Positions 1 through 11,608 of a stretch of 64,000 nucleotides of DNA are shown here, piece after piece (positions within the stretch are counted from its first letter, which is position 1; every line of letters starts with the position of its first letter). The position numbers and the translations under genes were made by a program. The notes beneath the pieces were generated by a model. The model was not told the origin of the DNA. It saw only the letters and a list, made by a program, of their open reading frames with translations, and searched no databases. The stretch is from Neckera pumila (taxonomy: Eukaryota > Streptophyta > Bryopsida > Hypnales > Neckeraceae): positions 14,076,501 to 14,140,500 of the forward strand of contig OZ018417.1 in assembly GCA_963969595.1 (NCBI GenBank), written 5' to 3'.

Positions 1-1066
1 TTGGTTTCTTGAATTTGGGCTTCATTCCACAAAGCAATCAGCTGCATTTGAGCAGTATCGCATTTTGAACTGGATCCTCTTCAAGATTCGAAATTTCCAA
101 GTTTTAAACCGCCATTCTGACATAGGGGAACATCAATGATTTTGCATTGGCAGCTGAGATCAGGAAAGCTTGCTCTTGCCTGATCGACTTACTGTTCTGT
201 ATCTTGCTTGGTGAGCAGCAATACGAGGGTAAAGTTGATTGCAAATCATTTTTCTTTGTGTGAATACCCTCGTCTTTTTATCCGTCAATATGAGAATACT
301 CTGCCAAATGTGTGATTCACCAGGATATCCGTTGATTTAGGGGCAAGGAGTCGGGGCTTAATTGCATTTACAGGCATTTCCCGTGGTTGGGCTTGATGGA
401 GAGTTCGCTGATCGAGAAGAGTGAGCTCTTCTGCAGTGGAGGAGTATTTCCATTTCAATAGACCACTTCATCCATTCTTTGACACGCAAGTTCAAGCTTA
501 AACTGGAAGCCACTCCTTTCTTAAAGTCGATACTTGCGTTCACGTTGTAACTTAACTCATCATCAACAAAATCACCTGTCTTGACGTGCAGTTACTGCTT
601 TTTCAGTTAAGTGCGTATTTTTGCGGCGTAACATATCCATCTTTGAACACTTCGAGACTTTGGAGATTGTGTCTGTTTTTTCAGGGACGTTCACCAGGAA
701 TAATTTCATTCTTGAAGAGTGAAGTTGGAGCGTGAGCCACCGCGTGCAATTGAAACTGGTGTAAGTCAACCTTGAGCTCCAAATGGTGAAATGGTGAAAT
801 TTCTTCAGTTCTTAACAGAGGATGCGTCTCTCCATCTTGTGCCCCACCAATGTAACTGAGTCTTGAGCTTACACCATTGTGTACTGTTGCCTATAATTGG
901 CGAAGCAACCCAATGGAGTGGCTCACCCTACACGAACGGGATCAAGGAGTCTCGCTGCAGATGACGTGAAATTCTCTCAAGTTTTTCCTTATGTTACATT
1001 TCTTCATTGTCGCTGATGACCTACCAAACAAGCTCTGCTACAATTTTTCAGTAAAAGAGTTGGTGT
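1..1066. other. 3' flank of coiled-coil gene with coding-like fragments
   Basis: No complete gene is visible here. On the minus strand two stretches look exon-like. One, at about 1-75, reads in one frame as a Gln/Leu-rich helical peptide (…AQMQLIALWNEAQIQE…). The other, at about 290-470, has an open frame containing STAEELTLLDQRTLHQAQ. Neither could be joined with good splice sites to the stop-terminated exon that ends at 1067. They may belong to an alternative 3' end of the coiled-coil gene, to another minus-strand gene running off the window start, or to nothing. Confidence 0.2.
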
Positions 1067-2952
1067 TCAATTTTCAATAAGCAACTGGTAGTCCGATGCT
1101 ACAGTGTTCCCCCATCGAAGCCTGGTTGCCATCAGTCTCTGCAGGAGTTTCATAGACTTGAATTCCAGTTCTTTGGCAGAATTCTCCAGCACCACGTCCA
1201 CACTGGCCTCCTGCAAGCTGACCAGGCTGCACTCCAGGCTCTTCTGCACCGTCGCCTTGTGGTTGCAAGACTCACGGAGCTGGGAGGTGACATGCTCCAG
1301 CCTGGCGGAGGATTCCAGCAGGCTGTCGTGCAGCAACGACATTTGATACTCCATGTCGTAGTTGCTCATCCTTGCTTGTGCCAGTTTTTCAGTCATTTCA
1401 GCTCGGTCTCGCTCCAGAGTCTTGAGCTTTTTGTTGCTCTGACTCAGTTGCTTTTTGGTACTTCTGAGCTCCTCTTCCAAATCATAGTGCAATTGCATCT
1501 GCTTCCGTAACTGCTCTCCCAGTGATATAATGATCTGGTTGCTGGACTGGTCACTACCTTCCTTTCTTTCCTCCTTTTTCCTGCAGATTGCGCAGTGGTG
1601 GCGATGCTTCTCATCAACGCGGTGACAATGTGGTGTTTCACATGTGCACTTGGAGGAGCCTTTCGACTTCCGAAGCTTCTCTTGAAGAAGGTTCAATTTC
1701 TCTTGTTGGTGACTGAACTCCTTTTTGGCTGCATGGAGAGCAGAGACTAACATAGCTTTCTCAAAATTCCAGAGCTCTCCTTCTCGTGTAAGCTTCGCCA
1801 CCGTTGCCTGCAGCTCACCCCTCTCTTTCTGCCATGAGTCCATACACTGCTCAGGATCAAGAACTGCACATGATGAATTTGTTTTAGCACCAACCTACCA
1901 AGTAGCGCTTTAGCTAAACAGAATTTGGTCCTAATTCCGCATTAGCTCCTTTGCACTAAAGGCACACTGGAGGTTAGTAACCCGCAAGTGCACGAATGGT
2001 CAAAGAGTGGCTGCGTTCATATCTTTAGGAGTTAAAATTTCATTTTGGAAGCTTCAAGGTGACAAAATGCATCAATAGAAAGAAGAAATCATACCCTACA
2101 CTTTTGAACACTACACAAATGTCATGAAAATTGCTATTTTCCAACATTAGCTTCCAAAGTGAGCATTCTGTTTCTAGCTTGGACTCTTAAGGGTTAACTT
2201 AAAACAAGCTAATTATGGGTCTTAACATCCCAGTTAGGTAACCTGTTGTGCTCTGTGTGATGACAAGTGGAGAGGGTCCCTGAACCAGAATGGAGCTTAC
2301 CTGTACTGGGAAGTGGTTGCCAACAAGGTCTCATGTACTTTCTCTTTGATGCCTGCAGGCCTGAAGCTTGAGTTCTGTGTATTTTAGACGGTGTTGTGCC
2401 CACTTTGGTCCTTTCGTGCACATGTTTCGCTTTTCTCAGGTCTTCTTCCAGAACAGTCACCCTTTCATCTTTGAGCAGCAATTCGTCTTTACAAAACTCC
2501 AGAGTGGACTTCATCTTCTGCAAGTCCCGGGCGAGAATCTCAATCAACTGTGCTTGGGAGCCCAAGTCGACTTTGGACTTCTCCAAGGCCCTCACCAGCA
2601 ACGTCAAATCCTCCGTGTGCTTCCGCTCCGTGTCGTCCACTTGCTGCTGCATGCACGCCTGGCTCTGCGTCAAGACTTGGACGTGCTCGTTTTTCAAGCT
2701 CAACTCGTGGTGCAGGTCGTTGCAACGCTTCTCCATCTTCAACAACTGGGCACATCTGTTCCTCAGTTCGTGCAGTTTCTCATCCTTGTGGAGCAGCTTC
2801 TTCTCCAACTTCTTCTCCAGAGCTGAGGAGTTCGCCGGTTTCCGAACCTTGGGCTGCTTCCAATTCTCTTTGCAATTCGGATGCCAAGGAGATTTCTTGA
2901 CATTCTCCTCGTGTATCATTATTGTCTCCCCAATATTTGGCAAATCACCCAT
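1067..2952 (-). CDS. Two-exon (or longer) coiled-coil protein, unidentified
   Basis: Two exons join cleanly on the minus strand: 2952-2301 (donor G|GTAAGC) and 1863-1067 (acceptor TGTGCAG|TT). Together they give 482 residues plus a stop, and the junction reads …STG-VLDPEQCMDSW…. Almost the whole product is predicted heptad coiled coil: a basic N-terminal segment of about 45 residues, coiled coil at about 45-190, and coiled coil from about 225 to the C-terminus. Around residues 278-305 it is broken by a Cys/His-rich loop (CTCETPHCHR…HHCAICRKK) that could bind a metal ion. The frame stays open upstream of the first ATG and reads as helix (TEAELHLEKQRES) back to an acceptor at 3065, so the true start may lie further upstream. 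I do not recognise the family. Long coiled coils of this kind are common in centrosomal, basal-body, motor-adaptor and nuclear-envelope proteins, and composition alone cannot choose between them. Confidence 0.72.
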
Positions 2953-3065
2953 ATTAGGCCAATCACTTATTTCAAAAGTTATTCTGGAGAGACACGATTC
3001 TCTCTGTTTCTCTAAATGCAGCTCAGCTTCGGTAAGGATTGCAACAAGGGTATAAGGGAGGATTT
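2953..3065 (-). CDS. Probable 5' extension of the coiled-coil exon
   Basis: The reading frame of the 2952-2301 exon continues upstream without a stop to a plausible acceptor (TTTCCCACAG|AA at 3065). The intervening residues include a charged helical run, AELHLEKQRE, much like the rest of the protein. Entry would be in phase 1, so a further upstream exon would be required. If this is right, the ATG at 2952 is internal. Confidence 0.45.
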
Positions 3066-3499
3066 CTGTGGGAAATCCAGCACTGGGCCAAGCAATTTAG
3101 CAATTTCCACACATACCTTCAACTTTGACATGAACCCCTAAAGCACTGAGATTCCATGGTTTTGATTGACCAAATTTATTGATTGTATTGTGGGAATATA
3201 ATTCACATTTCGACAAGTTTCATTTCACCAGGATCAGTGAAGAACACTGCTGCATTGTGCTGACCAAAAATTACTGAAAATTGAACAGGACAAAGTCCCC
3301 ATATGAACCCCTCAAATGTGTCAAAAACCAACACGCGACCCTTATTTCCTTCATATTCCGGGCAATACACATATTTTATTACCCCTCGTTGCCGTGTACA
3401 CGAAATATTGTCGTTCACTAAAAATATTGAAACCATGTAATCCCAGTCTTCTCATTACCATGTCGAATCAACAACTGACTTTGGAATAACTCCACATAC

Positions 3500-3572
3500 C
3501 TAAGAAAATCCAAAACCACAGTATTCGAAAATCTGGGTACTTTGGAAAGGTAAAATGAATCATATTCCTCCT
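3500..3572 (-). CDS. Candidate upstream exon, minus strand
   Basis: A 73-nt stretch lies between an acceptor (CGTTTTAG|AG) and a good donor (CTTAG|GTATGT). It reads as a compact, protein-like peptide containing SFYLSKVPRF and VVLDFLR. Its exit phase does not match the entry phase of the exon candidate at 3065, so I could not place it in the coiled-coil gene without a missing exon. Between 3203 and 3436 there is also an open minus frame of 77 codons, which may be chance. Treat this as a hint that the gene continues upstream. Confidence 0.25.
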
Positions 3573-3899
3573 CTAAAACGGTGATATCCTGCTGTCAGGT
3601 TTCATGGGAAATCCACAACCTAAAATGACAAACAGACAATGTCATCAATTGAGTTACAATTCCCCGAGTCAGAAGTAAGTTTAATTCTACACAAGCTAAT
3701 ACAAGAAGCAATAACTTAAACAGTCCATTGTTGTTAAGCTTCATCACGGAGACCTAAAAAGTAATAATAAAATCACAGAAACAAGTCATAAATTATGTAA
3801 TAAACAGAGTCACTGGAGCACATTTAACATTGAAGCATGCAAGGCTTGCAAGCATCCTGCTACTCATAATGATTCTTCTCCTTAAGTTATTTCAAGTTG

Positions 3900-4011
3900 G
3901 TGCCACAAGGAGACTTCCGTTATTTTCGGAAGAATGTGCGTGTGAATCCGGCGAAGACTTCCCGTCGGTCTTATGCGGCACATCCCACTGAGTCTTGTGG
4001 TGGCAGTTGAA
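3900..4011 (-). CDS. Weak exon candidate resembling half of a WW domain
   Basis: This short island is richer in GC than its surroundings. On the minus strand, after a possible acceptor (GTGAG|T), it reads FNCHHKTQWDVP followed by a Ser/Asp-rich tail. The F-N…T-Q-W-x-x-P pattern recalls the second half of a WW domain, but the loop between Asn and Trp is one residue shorter than usual and the first Trp would have to lie in an exon I cannot find. It may be an upstream exon of the coiled-coil gene or a relic. Confidence 0.15.
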
Positions 4012-4019
4012 ACTCACTA

Positions 4020-5890
4020 TTAAGGAATATTCTCACTTGGTATCAAGACTGGTGTTATAGTAATGAGTGTCAGTAATAGCAACTGAGAATAATCACTACT
4101 AGTTTGCAATAACACCCCCATTGCATACGAAAATGCAGTATTTTCTTTTAGTTTGCTAGAATTAGATTTGAAACTCAAATTGTAATTCCAAAATTTAGAT
4201 GAAAATTTGTAAGGATGAAAACATAATTGATTGTTTGTTTGGATGAGAAAGTGATAGATGACATTGTGATACAATTTGCATTTGATATAAGATATTCATT
4301 TATCGTAAACTATTTCTTGAATATAAGAATTAAAACTAATACTTTTCATATGAAATATGTCTAAAATTTAGTAGTAAGAGATTTGATAGAAGAAGGTAGG
4401 TTGTTACCTATAACATTCTAAAAATAATTGAATTTCTTTTTAAGTTAAATATCTTTTATCAATGGTAAGAAAAAAATTTAGGGAAGTATTTGTAAATATG
4501 GCATTATAACAACAAAAACTTTCAAAATGATTAACTTTTTGGCATCTGCTTGATAGAGTTGTCCTCTCTTTAACAATACCATTAAAGTAAGATCAAGCAA
4601 ATCCAACTATGTTGTAAGCCAAATCCTTTAGATTTTTGCTTAAAATGTACACCTTCTTAATATAAGGACCAAAGATCAAATTTCCATACATTTAAATTTA
4701 AAAAATTTAATTTCATATTTTCTTTGTCTGAAGAATACATGCTAAGAGATTCTAAAATGCTCTTTCAATTACTAATAAGATTCCAAAAGATATAAAATAG
4801 TTTAATAATAGAAATGGTGATTAGATGCTTATTTGATAGCATTTAGGTCATTAGGTGTAATTACCTTACTGTAAGCATGTTAGATATGAGTCCTCCAAGG
4901 ATTCCTATTAGCATCTATTTAAATATAATTGAAAATATAAAATCATATACATTCTGTCTAAGTGGAAGATAATGATCATGTTATTTTAGCAAATTTCCAA
5001 GAAATGAAACGGTTAGACAAATACTTGTCCAAAAAAATTAACAAGTTTTATTAAGTTCAATTTTTCTATTATGAATACTCAAGAAACTCAATTCAATTTA
5101 GTAGGAAGAGATATCAAGAAGCTTTGATTCATGAAAAGTAAAGCGACCCCTACCTCTAAGTTCAGAATGTTGTATCACAATATTCTTGAACTTAGAAGTA
5201 GGGGTCACTTTGCTTTCCATGAATCAAGGGCTTCTTTCACTATAGAAATCTTGAATGCAATCTTAGCCATGAATTGTGGGCCAATTAATACAAATTGTGC
5301 ACATACACAAATGTAACCCTCCCAATGCAAGGATTTTTTGTATTCACATTGCAACCATTCAGAGTTCTTGCTTCAATTGAAAAACTCCAACATTTTAACA
5401 ATCTCTAGTTTTTTTTCAAGCTCTTAGCCCTTGAAGGTCTAAAGGGGATATATTTCCAAAATCACTTCTCACCTGTTGTTTCTCAAAAGCAATGTAAGTA
5501 TTTTTAAAATCATTTTAATTAAAATCTAACTATACTAGGATCTTGCTCACTACTATCAAATTAGTTTGTTCTTCACTTTTCAAAGAATTTGACTATACAA
5601 ATTTTGAAACATTTACAATAAAAATTCAGTTTTTGATCTTGGGTTAAATGACTTTGAGGTTCATATTTCAAAAAACTCACAAAAAAAAAGTGTGAGTTTT
5701 TAATGAAATGAAACTATGATTAGTTGAAAGCATACATGCCAATTTTCACAAGAATTGGAGCAATAAAAGATTACTTTCAAAGCCCTGTAATCAATCAAGG
5801 TACATTAGGAAAGCAAGAATTCCACTTAACCATGCTCATCAACTATTTATACCAGTCAATTAGTCCATACACTTGCACTACCCATGGAAT
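4020..5890. other. Gene-free AT-rich stretch
   Basis: Very AT-rich with no credible coding frame. The only structure I see is the perfect-looking hairpin at 5123-5230 (separate entry). The base composition is like the other repeat-rich blocks of the window. Confidence 0.6.
5123..5230. repeat. 108-bp hairpin, miRNA-precursor-like or tiny foldback
   Basis: The left arm, starting TTGATTCATG and containing GCGACCCCTACCTCTAAG, is the near-perfect reverse complement of the right arm, which contains CTTAGAAGTAGGGGTCAC and ends CATGAATCAA. Arms are about 45 nt around a loop of roughly 16 nt, with only a few mismatches. The geometry fits a plant MIRNA foldback or a very short palindromic transposon. 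Expression data are needed to tell these apart. Confidence 0.75.
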
Positions 5891-5898
5891 GTTTTTTC

Positions 5899-6827
5899 TT
5901 AACCCCTAAAGGACCAAGGTGATTTTCCTACCAAAAAACATTCAAAAGTGTCATTTCTATTGCAAAGAGAAATGAACTTTAAAAATAGTTTTTTTTAGTA
6001 TATCCAGCCGTAAGATCTTATACTGGATTTGTATATGAGTACATAGAAGAAATTTCAGAAACTTTGACCATGTAGATTGTAAGATATATGCATTTAAAGT
6101 GAAGAAAACAAACTTATTTGCACCTTGCTTGACTAGATTTTTTGGCTTTGAATCTTTTTAGTTCAAATTTTTTGCACTATTGATTTTGACTTTCTACTTA
6201 TGTATGTTAAACAGTTGAGTTGAGAATCTACCAAAATAAATTAGGAAAAAAAGCACTTAATTTTCACTCATTAAAAAATTGCTAAATAGAGGTGGGTTCA
6301 AGATTGAAGAAAAAACTAAATTGTTAATAGCCTTTAGATGGAATTGAATCACAATAATCCCAACAATAATATTGTTCTAGAAAGAAAATATAACCTTGTC
6401 TAACAATTTATTTTGAAAAATTCTAAAAATTGCATTCAAAAATGAATTCTACAAGTTATTGTTTCAAGAAGATACTTAGATTGCCCAAGAAACTAAGATT
6501 GTCCATAACTTTCTCATTATTAGTCCAAATTGGATGAAATAAAGCTTCACATGTAGACAAAATATAATCTTTGAGAAAGAAAATTGAAAAAAATTATTTT
6601 GACTTTTTGTGATTTTTTGTGCTGCCCGCTGAACTCCATTTTTGTTTATTGTTCCATAACTTTTGCTAGCGGGCATCAATTAAAATAAAAGTTATACATT
6701 CACAAAGTTCTTGCAAAAATACACAAACTCAAAAAATCCCAAAAGATATCACTAAAAATTGAGATGGTAGGAACTTGCCCAGACCCAAATTGTCCCCCGA
6801 GGGGACAAACGGTCCTTTAGGGGTTAA
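5899..6827 (+). mobile_element. TTAA-flanked MITE, copy 1 (piggyBac-like ends)
   Basis: This 0.93-kb element starts TTAACCCCTAAAGGACCAAG and ends with the inverted form GGTCCTTTAGGGGTTAA. Just inside the right end lies a small imperfect hairpin (TGTCCCCCGAGGGGACA). The interior is AT-rich with no coding capacity. Most of its length is clearly similar to 43600-44521; both share GATTTTCCTACCAAAA near the left end and CAAAAGTTATGG or its complement near the right. TTAA at both ends fits a piggyBac-type target duplication. Confidence 0.85.
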
Positions 6828-7076
6828 GATGACCTCCTATTGGTTAAATATCTCTCTTAAGACAAACCGTAGTGAGCATTTCTTGGAGTGTTTGACTTTC
6901 AAAAATCACCCAAATCAGATTTTTTGTCAAAATTGTATTTTTTTTGGCTATGTAAAGATAACTTGATGAACTACACAAGAAAATATAAAATTTCAAAAAT
7001 ACTATTTTGAGGGGATCTAAAAGCCCCTGAAGTTAAGCAGGACCATAAAATGGATGCGTGGGCATTTAGGGGTTAA
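6828..7076. repeat. Partial element ending in the same terminal motif
   Basis: The right edge reads GCATTTAGGGGTTAA, the same terminus as the TTAA family. The matching left terminus is not recognisable, and copy 1 lies immediately upstream. This is probably a truncated or abutting family member. Confidence 0.45.
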
Positions 7077-7176
7077 ATCCTTAGATACTTAAGCCCAAAA
7101 GGCTTGCCAAAGAGTACATTCATATTGAGGATGAAGATAAGAGGAGCATAAATTCTTACTCCATGATGGTAGTGAG

Positions 7177-8113
7177 AATTAAACCTTTGAAGTTCCTTAG
7201 TTATATTTTATCAAATAAACACTCCAAAACTATCATTTCTATTGCAAAGTGCAAAACTTTCAAAACTTTGTTCTTTTTGCATACCCAATAATGAAGGACT
7301 TGAATTAGACTAGTATGAGAATGTGTGGACAAAATTTTAGAAATGTTGACCACATAGATTGCAAGATTTTAGCATTTAAAGTAAAAAAAGAAATACTTTT
7401 TTCTGTTTCTATCTATACTACATAATAAGACTTTAAACCTTCTTAATTCTAAACTTTTGCAGTACAAATTTTTGAGGTAAAAAATCTTTATGGTAAAAAA
7501 TTGAATTGAGAGCCTAGCAAAAAAATTCAAAAAATAAACTTGAAACCCATTCTTGAATTATAAGTTGTTACAAGTAGAAATAGGTACAAGATGGGAAGAA
7601 AATCTAATCATTAATAGCTTGAAGATGGAATTGAAATGCGTCAATCCTAATAATGAGATTGTTCTAGCAAACACTTTAAAGGCTGTGGACTTTTAGAGGG
7701 AGTAAAGTGAAAATTGACTTCAAATGCAAATTCTATAAGTTATATTTCCAAGATATTGCTTTAATTGTCTGAAAAATAAAGCTTCAGAATTTTCACGTCA
7801 ATAATTCCAAAAGAATGAATCAGATCTTTGTATGTACATAAGAATATATTCTCAAATGAATTATTTATAAAAATATGTATATTTTGAGTTCTTTGCAATT
7901 TTTTTTGTTGCCCCATCTCAACTATTTTTTCTTTAGATGGCATAACTTTTGCTCCCAATCACCGACTGAAGTAAAAAAGATATTTTTTATAAAGCAAAAA
8001 TTTGTTCACGCATCTTAAAAAAAATTCAAAATATCATCTCAAAAATTAATGTTGTAGGTATATGCCTGAACTTTCATTTGTCTTTAAGGATACAATGGTC
8101 CTTTAGCAATTAA
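7177..8113 (+). mobile_element. TTAA-flanked MITE, degraded copy
   Basis: The interior matches copy 1 in order: TCATTTCTATTGCAAAG, then TGACCACATAGATTGCAAGA, then TTGTTCTAG, then the CATAACTTTTGCTCC block near the right end. Both termini are mutated; the right end reads TGGTCCTTTAGCAATTAA. It is an older copy of the same family. Confidence 0.65.
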
Positions 8114-9207
8114 AATAAAATGCATGGATTGTAAGGATAAATATTCCTTCCACGACTTAAAGTTATACAATCTACAAAGGGCAAACAAGGAACAAAAAGA
8201 CTTCATCTTCCCCGTAGGATCAGAATACCCTCACTACTATACATGATGGTCAAGGTTAGCAAAACATTTAAAAAGAAGTAGATTCTAACTTTTTTAAGAT
8301 ATTATACTTTAAAAAATTTCAATAAAAAATAATATTTCTATTTCAGGCATATATTGAAACATATTTACCAACTTATTTGGTAGAAAATGTTGAATCTAAT
8401 TGTTGGGTACGGTATTCACTTTAATCATCTAATTGATTTGAAGATTATAGCCCCTTGGGTGCAAATTATAGCCTTCAAAATGTTGGGATAAATTGAAGTT
8501 TTGTCTCCTCAGATCAAATAATTCAATTGATTCTGAAATCTTAACCTCTTGCATTTTATAATCTTTATTTGGTGTGAATGAATCCTAAGAGTCTCTAGTA
8601 GGAGAATTTAGATTTGGAGCTTTTAGGCCATCAAAATAAGTTATGGCCTAAAAAAAATCTAGCCAAAGGATCTTCATTTTTGGAAGTTTTCATTTTCTTA
8701 ACATCCATATATAAATGAATTAAGAACCCTATCTTGAAATCAAGAAGTACCACGAGACCATGCTAGTCACATCCCTAAAACAAAACTTGACAAAAATTAT
8801 TTTATCAACATATTTAGATATATTTTATCCATTCCGTATGGCTCCCATACAAAGATTCATAATCCATCCAATAGAACCTAGGTTTGTAAGGGATTAAATG
8901 CTTACGTAGATGATGAGCTGTTTGAAAAGTATACTTCATCCTATTAATCTACATTGAAGAAGCTTTAAAAAAAATTGTTTAATGTATTAATGGAATGGAA
9001 ATATTTTTGTACAATCTCATGAATCAATGACATTAATATTTAGGATAATTATATTTATTCATTATGATTTATTATCAATTTAATTGACCCTCATTATCGT
9101 TTATTTTAAATCATAATGAATACAAGTGATCAAAAGTTAATTTATCTTTACTTAGGGCATTTATAAGGCCTACTTTTGCAATTGATCATGACTACTTGTA
9201 TATGATT
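8114..9207. other. Gene-free AT-rich stretch
   Basis: No coding frame, RNA gene or clear repeat boundary recognised. The sequence is AT-rich with many short A and T runs. Confidence 0.55.
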
Positions 9208-9424
9208 CACTAAAAGAAACTCGTTTTTTTCTTACAAGCCGAAGTTTTTAAAAACAGATATTTTTTTTACGTCTATGTTGACATCTAGTTGTTTTTATGT
9301 CAACAACAATATCCAATGAACATTATGAAAAATATAAAAATAGCTAGATTTCAATATAGATGTAAAAAAATCCGTTCCAAAAAATGCGGGCTTATCAAAT
9401 AAAATATTGGTTTCTTTCAGTAGT
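9208..9424. mobile_element. 217-bp foldback MITE with CACTA-like ends
   Basis: The left end CACTAAAAGAAAC matches the reverse complement of the right end GTTTCTTTCAGTAG. Similarity of the two halves continues inward (ACAGATATTTTTTTTACGTC against its counterpart around 9355-9375), so the whole element can fold back on itself. It has no coding capacity. The terminal CACTA resembles CACTA/EnSpm-type termini, but no clear 3-bp target duplication is visible, so the superfamily is uncertain. Confidence 0.65.
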
Positions 9425-9862
9425 TGGATATCGATTGTTGATTATGAAAGAAGATGTAGAGGGTAGTCCTTTAGTACCCATATGACCTCTATGTTGTCAA
9501 TGAGTGCTTGGAAATTAGAAGTTGTATTGTTTTAGACTTATATTACAAATCTAAAATAACACAACTTTTGGAACTATGTAGTACTTTAAGCTAAATAAAG
9601 TTATTTTTCAAAACTTGTGTTCATGAAGTTATTAAAGATCTCTATGACTTTCATTCTCATATCTTGATATTGATACCAGACCACTTATAAGGATTGTTCG
9701 TTGTATAATTCTATATATACACATGACCATATGCTTTAATCAAGTATGGTTATAACTAAATTCATTATAAAATATTTCATATACGAACAATAGCACATGT
9801 ATTTAAAATAACAGGTCATGCATTTGACAACTTCCTACTATAGTGTCCCAAGCACTAATGGA

Positions 9863-10390
9863 GTAACCCTTAAAGGACATTTCATGTCTAGGCTTGGTCA
9901 AACTCTATTAGCTTTCTACATTAAAACATATATTTCAAAATTTGATATTTTCACTATATGTCTAAAATTGATCTCATTTTTCCATAATTAGAAACATCAA
10001 ATTGGTTTTTATATGATTTTTCAAATTTTTTTTGTAAAAATTATAGTAATACAAAATATTTAAAATAATATGGAAATTTAAATTAAAATGGAAATAAAAT
10101 GAAAAACATCATGCTGTAATTGATGTACTCCTTGGCTCACACCAAAAGAAATTTGATAGAAAAAGTTCAAAAGTAGTGTATTTTGAACTTTCAAGATGCT
10201 ATCTCTAAAGTATAACTAGAATTATGATTTTAACAATTTTTGAAAAAAAATAAAATGGAATAAAAATTAGATTGTTGGAGCTACATTTTTTTAGTTAAGC
10301 TTTAAAAACAATTAAAATCAAGAACTATATGAAAATTCATGTTTTAACTTTCAAAATGCCCAAAGAGCTTAAAATATCCTTTAAGGTTAA
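9863..10390. mobile_element. Divergent short TTAA-family-like element
   Basis: The left end TAACCCTTAAAGGACATTT is nearly the inverted form of the right end AAATATCCTTTAAGGTTAA. Length is 528 bp and there are no open frames. The termini resemble the TTAACCCCTAAAGGACC family, but the interior is different. It may be a related subfamily. Confidence 0.5.
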
Positions 10391-10686
10391 AACCTAAGTA
10401 CTTCACAATCTATATTTTGAATGATGAACAATGAGTTTAAAGGCAATGTTTTGTCCGAATAGTTCTCATTCATCCAAAAACATCTTTGAATCCTTTCAAA
10501 GACAACCTTCCTTTTATAACTAATTTGATGAAATTGAGGTAAATGATATATTTGCACCGTGATATAAGCAAAAAAATGTTCAAGGTATTAATAATGAAAA
10601 TTCAGGCTTTATAGGGTTAAATGTCAGACTATTTTTGCTTGAGAAATAATGCAGCATTTCAATATAAATAGAGAGAATTTAGCCTT

Positions 10687-11608
10687 TTAAGGTTTGAACT
10701 GTAGCCAGTAAACTGTGACGCCAGCAAATTTGGCTCCATAATTCAGTGTGTGCCAAAAAAAAAAAAACCTCTTCATAATGACCTTCGTAATGGCAATTGA
10801 CCACTTGCCTCGGTCACTGGTTGCGAGTTTGCGGTGCATGTTTATTACAAGACCCTCAGTTTGTGGAACATAAGGTCGCCAAGTTACATTGGGTCCTCCT
10901 CTCCTCCTCGAAAAAAGCTCCACAGAAATTGCAACACTTATGAATCACAGCACGAGATAAGCACAATTTTTTTCGGAGAATGAGTAATTGATGCTGTGGA
11001 GGGAGAAATCGTATTAGGGTTCTATCTAGCTTTCACTTACCAGTACAAGTAATTTGAAACAGTGCATCAGGAAGGAGAGGTACCTTAAAATTTGGAGCTG
11101 AAAATCTTCAAACTTCAAGTAAAGCTTTCACTTGTCTCATAAAAGCTGACAAAAATATTCATACTTCGTCTCTTACGAGCCAGTTCTGATCCTAATAAGG
11201 GCTTCTTCTCACGGCCCACTTTTGTTTCAAAAAATAGACAAGAAAAGTCTTCACGATTTGCGATTTGAGAAAAGGAACAAAGTTACCGTACTCACCGTCG
11301 TGTTGCGTGTTGCCGAGAACTTGGGGTCCCGCCCAACTGCGGCTTTCCAGTTGGCTGGCCATAAAAGCCATGCCGACCAATGCGGACCATTTCGGACCAA
11401 TTCGCAACAGTTGTTGCTCTGAGATGAGCGCCAGGAAAGAGTCTAATAAGCTTTGCTGTTCACGGTGTGGGTGCCCCCAACAATCACGGCCGTCTGTCCA
11501 GGGCGGAACGGGGCCCGCTCCCGCCGATTGCAGCACAAATTTGAACTGTTGATCACCTTCTTGGCATGTAGTGGCGGGCATCATCATGCAAGCTCTTGAC
11601 GCTTGCAA
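10687..11608 (-). CDS. Unidentified possible gene, divergent from the 12-kb gene
   Basis: A GC-rich minus-strand first exon starts at ATG 11608 and runs to a strong donor at 11296 (CGACG|GTGAGT). A second exon at about 11117-11041 fits in phase (acceptor ATTTTCAG|CTCC, donor ACTG|GTAAGT) and reads APNFKVPLLPDALFQITCT. Downstream a last exon is uncertain: one frame gives an early stop near 10865, another is open to 10687 but needs a different junction. The product has no motif I recognise. The exon composition and two good splice sites are the only support. It could also be a transcribed non-coding region sharing a promoter with the plus-strand gene. Confidence 0.3.

Noticed and set aside
2368..3055. 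Plus-strand frames of 152 and 219 codons opposite the coiled-coil exon
   Set aside because: They are antisense shadows; the minus frame has the heptad pattern and good splice sites.
3203..3436. 77-codon minus-strand frame ending MKLVEM
   Set aside because: It looks somewhat protein-like, but it has no in-phase splice connection to the neighbours and no recognised motif. I left it out as a gene.
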